A DNA stretch of 64,000 bases, from contig NZ_CANNGQ010000006.1 of assembly GCF_947504145.1 (NCBI RefSeq), positions 43,792 to 107,791 on the forward strand, written 5' to 3'. Of the stretch, positions 62,593-64,000 are shown in pieces (position 1 is the first letter of the stretch; every line of letters begins with the position of its first letter). Under the pieces are notes generated by a model. That model worked only from the letters and a program-made list of their open reading frames with translations. It was not told the origin of the DNA and did not search any database. The translations under genes and the position numbers were made by a program. Source of the DNA: an uncultured Microbulbifer sp. (GTDB taxonomy: Bacteria; Pseudomonadota; Gammaproteobacteria; Pseudomonadales; Cellvibrionaceae).

Positions 62593-62895
62593 GTTGGTCG
62601 TGGCATGGATATCTGTTTTTGTTCTTTCTGGAACGTTACTCCAGACTGTATTTTTTGTGAGCCTCAGAGAAATACCCAAGCCTGAAGCCGCAACGCTTAC
62701 AATATGCTGGTACCACTCAGAATGCCTCCATTTTCTTGGCGGTGGAGATTTAAAGCCCTTTTGGCTTTCATCCCAGTACACCTCGGCAGCTTCACGATAT
62801 ATATACTGATACGTCGGCTGACCACCACTCTTCAGAATGACATACAACTCACCGTTTTCTATTATCTCTACTTTAGATATTTCTTCGATTTTCAT
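62587..62895 (-). CDS. cassette protein of unknown function, 102 residues
   Basis: A 102-residue cytosolic-looking protein. The ATG at 62895 (or a GTG at 62901) lies just inside the attC core of the neighbouring cassette. The sequence starts MKIEEISKVEIIENGELYVI, continues beta-rich with Tyr/Trp-rich segments (PTYQYIYREAAEVYWDESQ, KWRHSEWYQH) and has no membrane segment or signal peptide. The stop codon TAA is part of the GTTAAGT core of attC-F. No family is recognised. Confidence 0.65.
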   Translation of the reverse strand: MKIEEISKVEIIENGELYVILKSGGQPTYQYIYREAAEVYWDESQKGFKSPPPRKWRHSEWYQHIVSVAASGLGISLRLTKNTVWSNVPERTKTDIHATTNT

Positions 62896-63365
62896 GAACA
62901 CTTAACGCCCTGCGCAGGCGCAGCCAACGCGGAGCGCCTTTTGTGTTGATGTTTGAGCGACAGCGAGTAACACAAAAGGCGCGTAGTGTTGGCTGTCGCT
63001 CTGCCGCAGCTTGTTAGTGTTTCGGGGCACTGATAACTCGCTTTAGCACTTCTTGGCTTGATGTTACCACCGCAAAGAACGAACGCGAATAGGCCTTTCC
63101 GTACTTGGAAAAACCTCTGTGCGGTGCCGCCACTACTGGCAGAGATCTTCAGTTTCCCACCGTGGGCGAAGCCGACGATTATCTGTAAGCGGCACGGCAC
63201 AAATAGAGATGCCGGAAAATATTCAAAAGCCGGATTGCCGATGCCAAATAGTGCGGCCTCGATTTCACGCTGCTAATTTTTACCACACCGCGCGCCGGCA
63301 CCACCGTTTAATGCGCGGAACTTTCCGAAAACCAACACCCAAAATGCCACTGCTGTAAAAAACAC
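62892..63365 (-). pseudogene. interrupted reading frame filling the cassette between attC-G and attC-H
   Basis: This cassette (about 343 bp) has no intact gene. A minus-strand frame starting at the GTG at 63365 encodes FFTAVAFWVLVFGKFRALNG, is cut by an in-frame TAG at 63273 after 30 codons, and then stays open through REIEAALFGIGNPAFEYFPA and GGTAQRFFQVRKG into attC-G, ending at 62892. It may be a decayed cassette gene or chance. Plus-strand frames in the cassette lack ribosome sites. Confidence 0.35.
62900..63019 (-). repeat. attC-G, 120-bp attC
   Basis: Bounded by ACTTAAC (62900) and GTTAGTG (63013). Short type like attC-C. The inner core matches the 5' core of its cassette (CACTAAC at 63363). 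Confidence 0.9.
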
Positions 63366-63482
63366 TAACGCCCAGCGCAGGCGCAGCCAGCGCGGAGCAC
63401 ATTTTGTGTTAATGTTTGAGCGCCAGCGAGTAACACAAAAGGTGCGTAGCTTTGGCTGTCGCTCTGCTGCTGTTTGTTATGC
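63363..63482 (-). repeat. attC-H, 120-bp attC
   Basis: Bounded by CACTAAC (63363) and GTTATGC (63476). Short type. Its inner core matches the GCATAAC 5' core of its cassette at 63924. Confidence 0.92.
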
Positions 63483-63484
63483 AT

Positions 63485-63919
63485 TTATTTGAGGGACCTG
63501 AGTTTCTTGAATTTCTTCTCGAACTCTTCTCCCTCGATATTAAAAGTTGACATCTCAACGTCACAAATAGTGAGCCAAGGGTATTTGGCGTACTCATTGC
63601 TCTCACCGACATATGCCAAATAATAGATGCCAGGGATCAAGCCAACCAAGCCAGTGCCATACCCTAAGACTTCAACAACTTTACCTTCTTTCTCTTGCGA
63701 TCCTTTAAAGGACTCTATCATGCGATAGGTGGCTTGGCTGTATCTAAGTTCTTGACCATCAAACTGTGTGGTTTTTAACTCTGTTGCTGTCACCTGGAAC
63801 AGCAATACAGATTCGGCTTCTCGGAATTTCTCTTCCTCGCTCCTCTCAGGCCCACACTGAAATCCAAAGGAGAAGGACGAAATAATTGAAAACGTGATTG
63901 TTGCTATGATTTTTTTCAT
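63485..63919 (-). CDS. cassette protein, secreted, NTR-like hypothetical
   Basis: A 144-residue exported protein with a signal peptide (MKKIIATITFSIISSFSFGF) and the mature start QCGPERSEEEKFREAESVLLFQV. The order of an N-terminal Cys, a helix and a VTATELKT strand, then YRMIESFKGSQEKEGKVVEVL, is reminiscent of the netrin/TIMP (NTR) fold, but two cysteines are few for that family, so this is tentative. It fills the cassette between attC-H and attC-I and stops three bases before attC-H. The 3' end is Lys-rich (KKFKKLRSLK). Confidence 0.7.
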   Translation of the reverse strand: MKKIIATITFSIISSFSFGFQCGPERSEEEKFREAESVLLFQVTATELKTTQFDGQELRYSQATYRMIESFKGSQEKEGKVVEVLGYGTGLVGLIPGIYYLAYVGESNEYAKYPWLTICDVEMSTFNIEGEEFEKKFKKLRSLK

Positions 63920-63923
63920 GATT

Positions 63924-64000
63924 GCATAACGCCGCCGGCAGGGGCAGCTTGCCTTGTGCGCGTTTTGCGCGAAAATAGGAGCGCAGCGACCCGCGCAAAA
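63924..64000 (-). repeat. attC-I, partial, cut by the window end
   Basis: GCATAAC core at 63924 followed by GCCGCCGGCAGGGGCAGCTT and the palindromic centre GTTTTGCGCGAAAATAGGAGCGCAGCGACCCGCGCAAAA, cut at 64000. It shows that the array continues to the right. Confidence 0.85.

Larger units (their letters stand above)
59590..64000 (-). mobile_element. distal end of an integron gene-cassette array
   Basis: Nine attC-type sites (two partial) separate short genes over 4.4 kb. All recognisable genes are on the minus strand and are followed by their attC at lower coordinates, as cassettes demand. In cassettes the core at the gene's 5' side must be complementary to the inner core of its own attC; this holds for six of seven complete intervals (for example GTTAGTG/CACTAAC around 63363 and 63013). 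No integrase gene is in the window; it should lie to the right. The cassette region has lower GC and no shared function. Confidence 0.92.

Noticed and set aside
59590..64000. The repeated elements as a CRISPR array
   Set aside because: Repeats are 118-192 bp, vary in sequence, have inverted cores and enclose genes of different length. That fits attC sites, not direct repeats with uniform spacers.

Overview
The window is high-GC DNA from a heterotrophic, probably marine gammaproteobacterium. The gene set points to the Cellvibrionales, and a Microbulbifer-like genome is my best guess: a GH3 exo-glucosidase with an ExoP-type tail, three secreted sulfatases, an SdsA-type alkylsulfatase, FadL, PurL fused to its glutaminase, and the order cydP-cydA-cydB-cydX-ybgE. 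The assignment rests on gene content alone. No rRNA, tRNA, CRISPR array or transposase was seen.

Layout. 1-3.4 kb: the 3' part of a GH3 beta-glucosidase gene and a secreted DUF4380-like protein. 3.5-9 kb: DegV, an outer-membrane channel, FadL and an alkylsulfatase, a plausible set for alkyl-sulfate and fatty-acid use. 9-15.1 kb, mostly minus strand: a phospholipase D family protein, an acyl-CoA ligase, an SDR and a cupin dioxygenase, with a divergent AraC regulator. 15.2-16.8 kb: sulfatase 1. 16.8-25.8 kb: an octaheme-TPR lipoprotein divergent from a six-gene moxR/Bat-type operon. 26-32.4 kb: a periplasmic HAD phosphatase, sulfatase 2, a DUF3604 lipoprotein and sulfatase 3. 32.6-35.6 kb: a CDF transporter, two small domain proteins and a Tat-exported beta-carbonic anhydrase. 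35.8-44.5 kb: purL, mltF, a lipoprotein, a PepSY protein and dld. 44.5-49.3 kb: a DUF6702 protein, an M1 peptidase, a small secreted protein and an M42-like peptidase. 49.6-52.9 kb: the cytochrome bd operon, including a 39-residue CydX. 53-58.2 kb: nhaA, tlyA, DUF1272, phhB and a DUF885 lipoprotein. 58.3-59.5 kb: a cytochrome c/Vgb-propeller fusion.

59.6-64 kb differs in kind. It is the distal end of an integron gene-cassette array read on the minus strand: nine attC sites (two partial) separate small AT-richer genes for membrane, secreted, beta-barrel and unknown proteins. The core-site pairing expected of cassettes (start core complementary to the inner core of the cassette's own attC) holds in six of the seven complete intervals that can be tested. 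The integrase should lie to the right, outside the window.

Short tandem repeats recur between genes (16 bp x7, 14 bp x4, 8 bp x8, and an 8-bp unit x7 inside one attC). The best candidates for something undescribed are the cassette proteins, the expanded attC and the octaheme-TPR/Bat neighbourhood.
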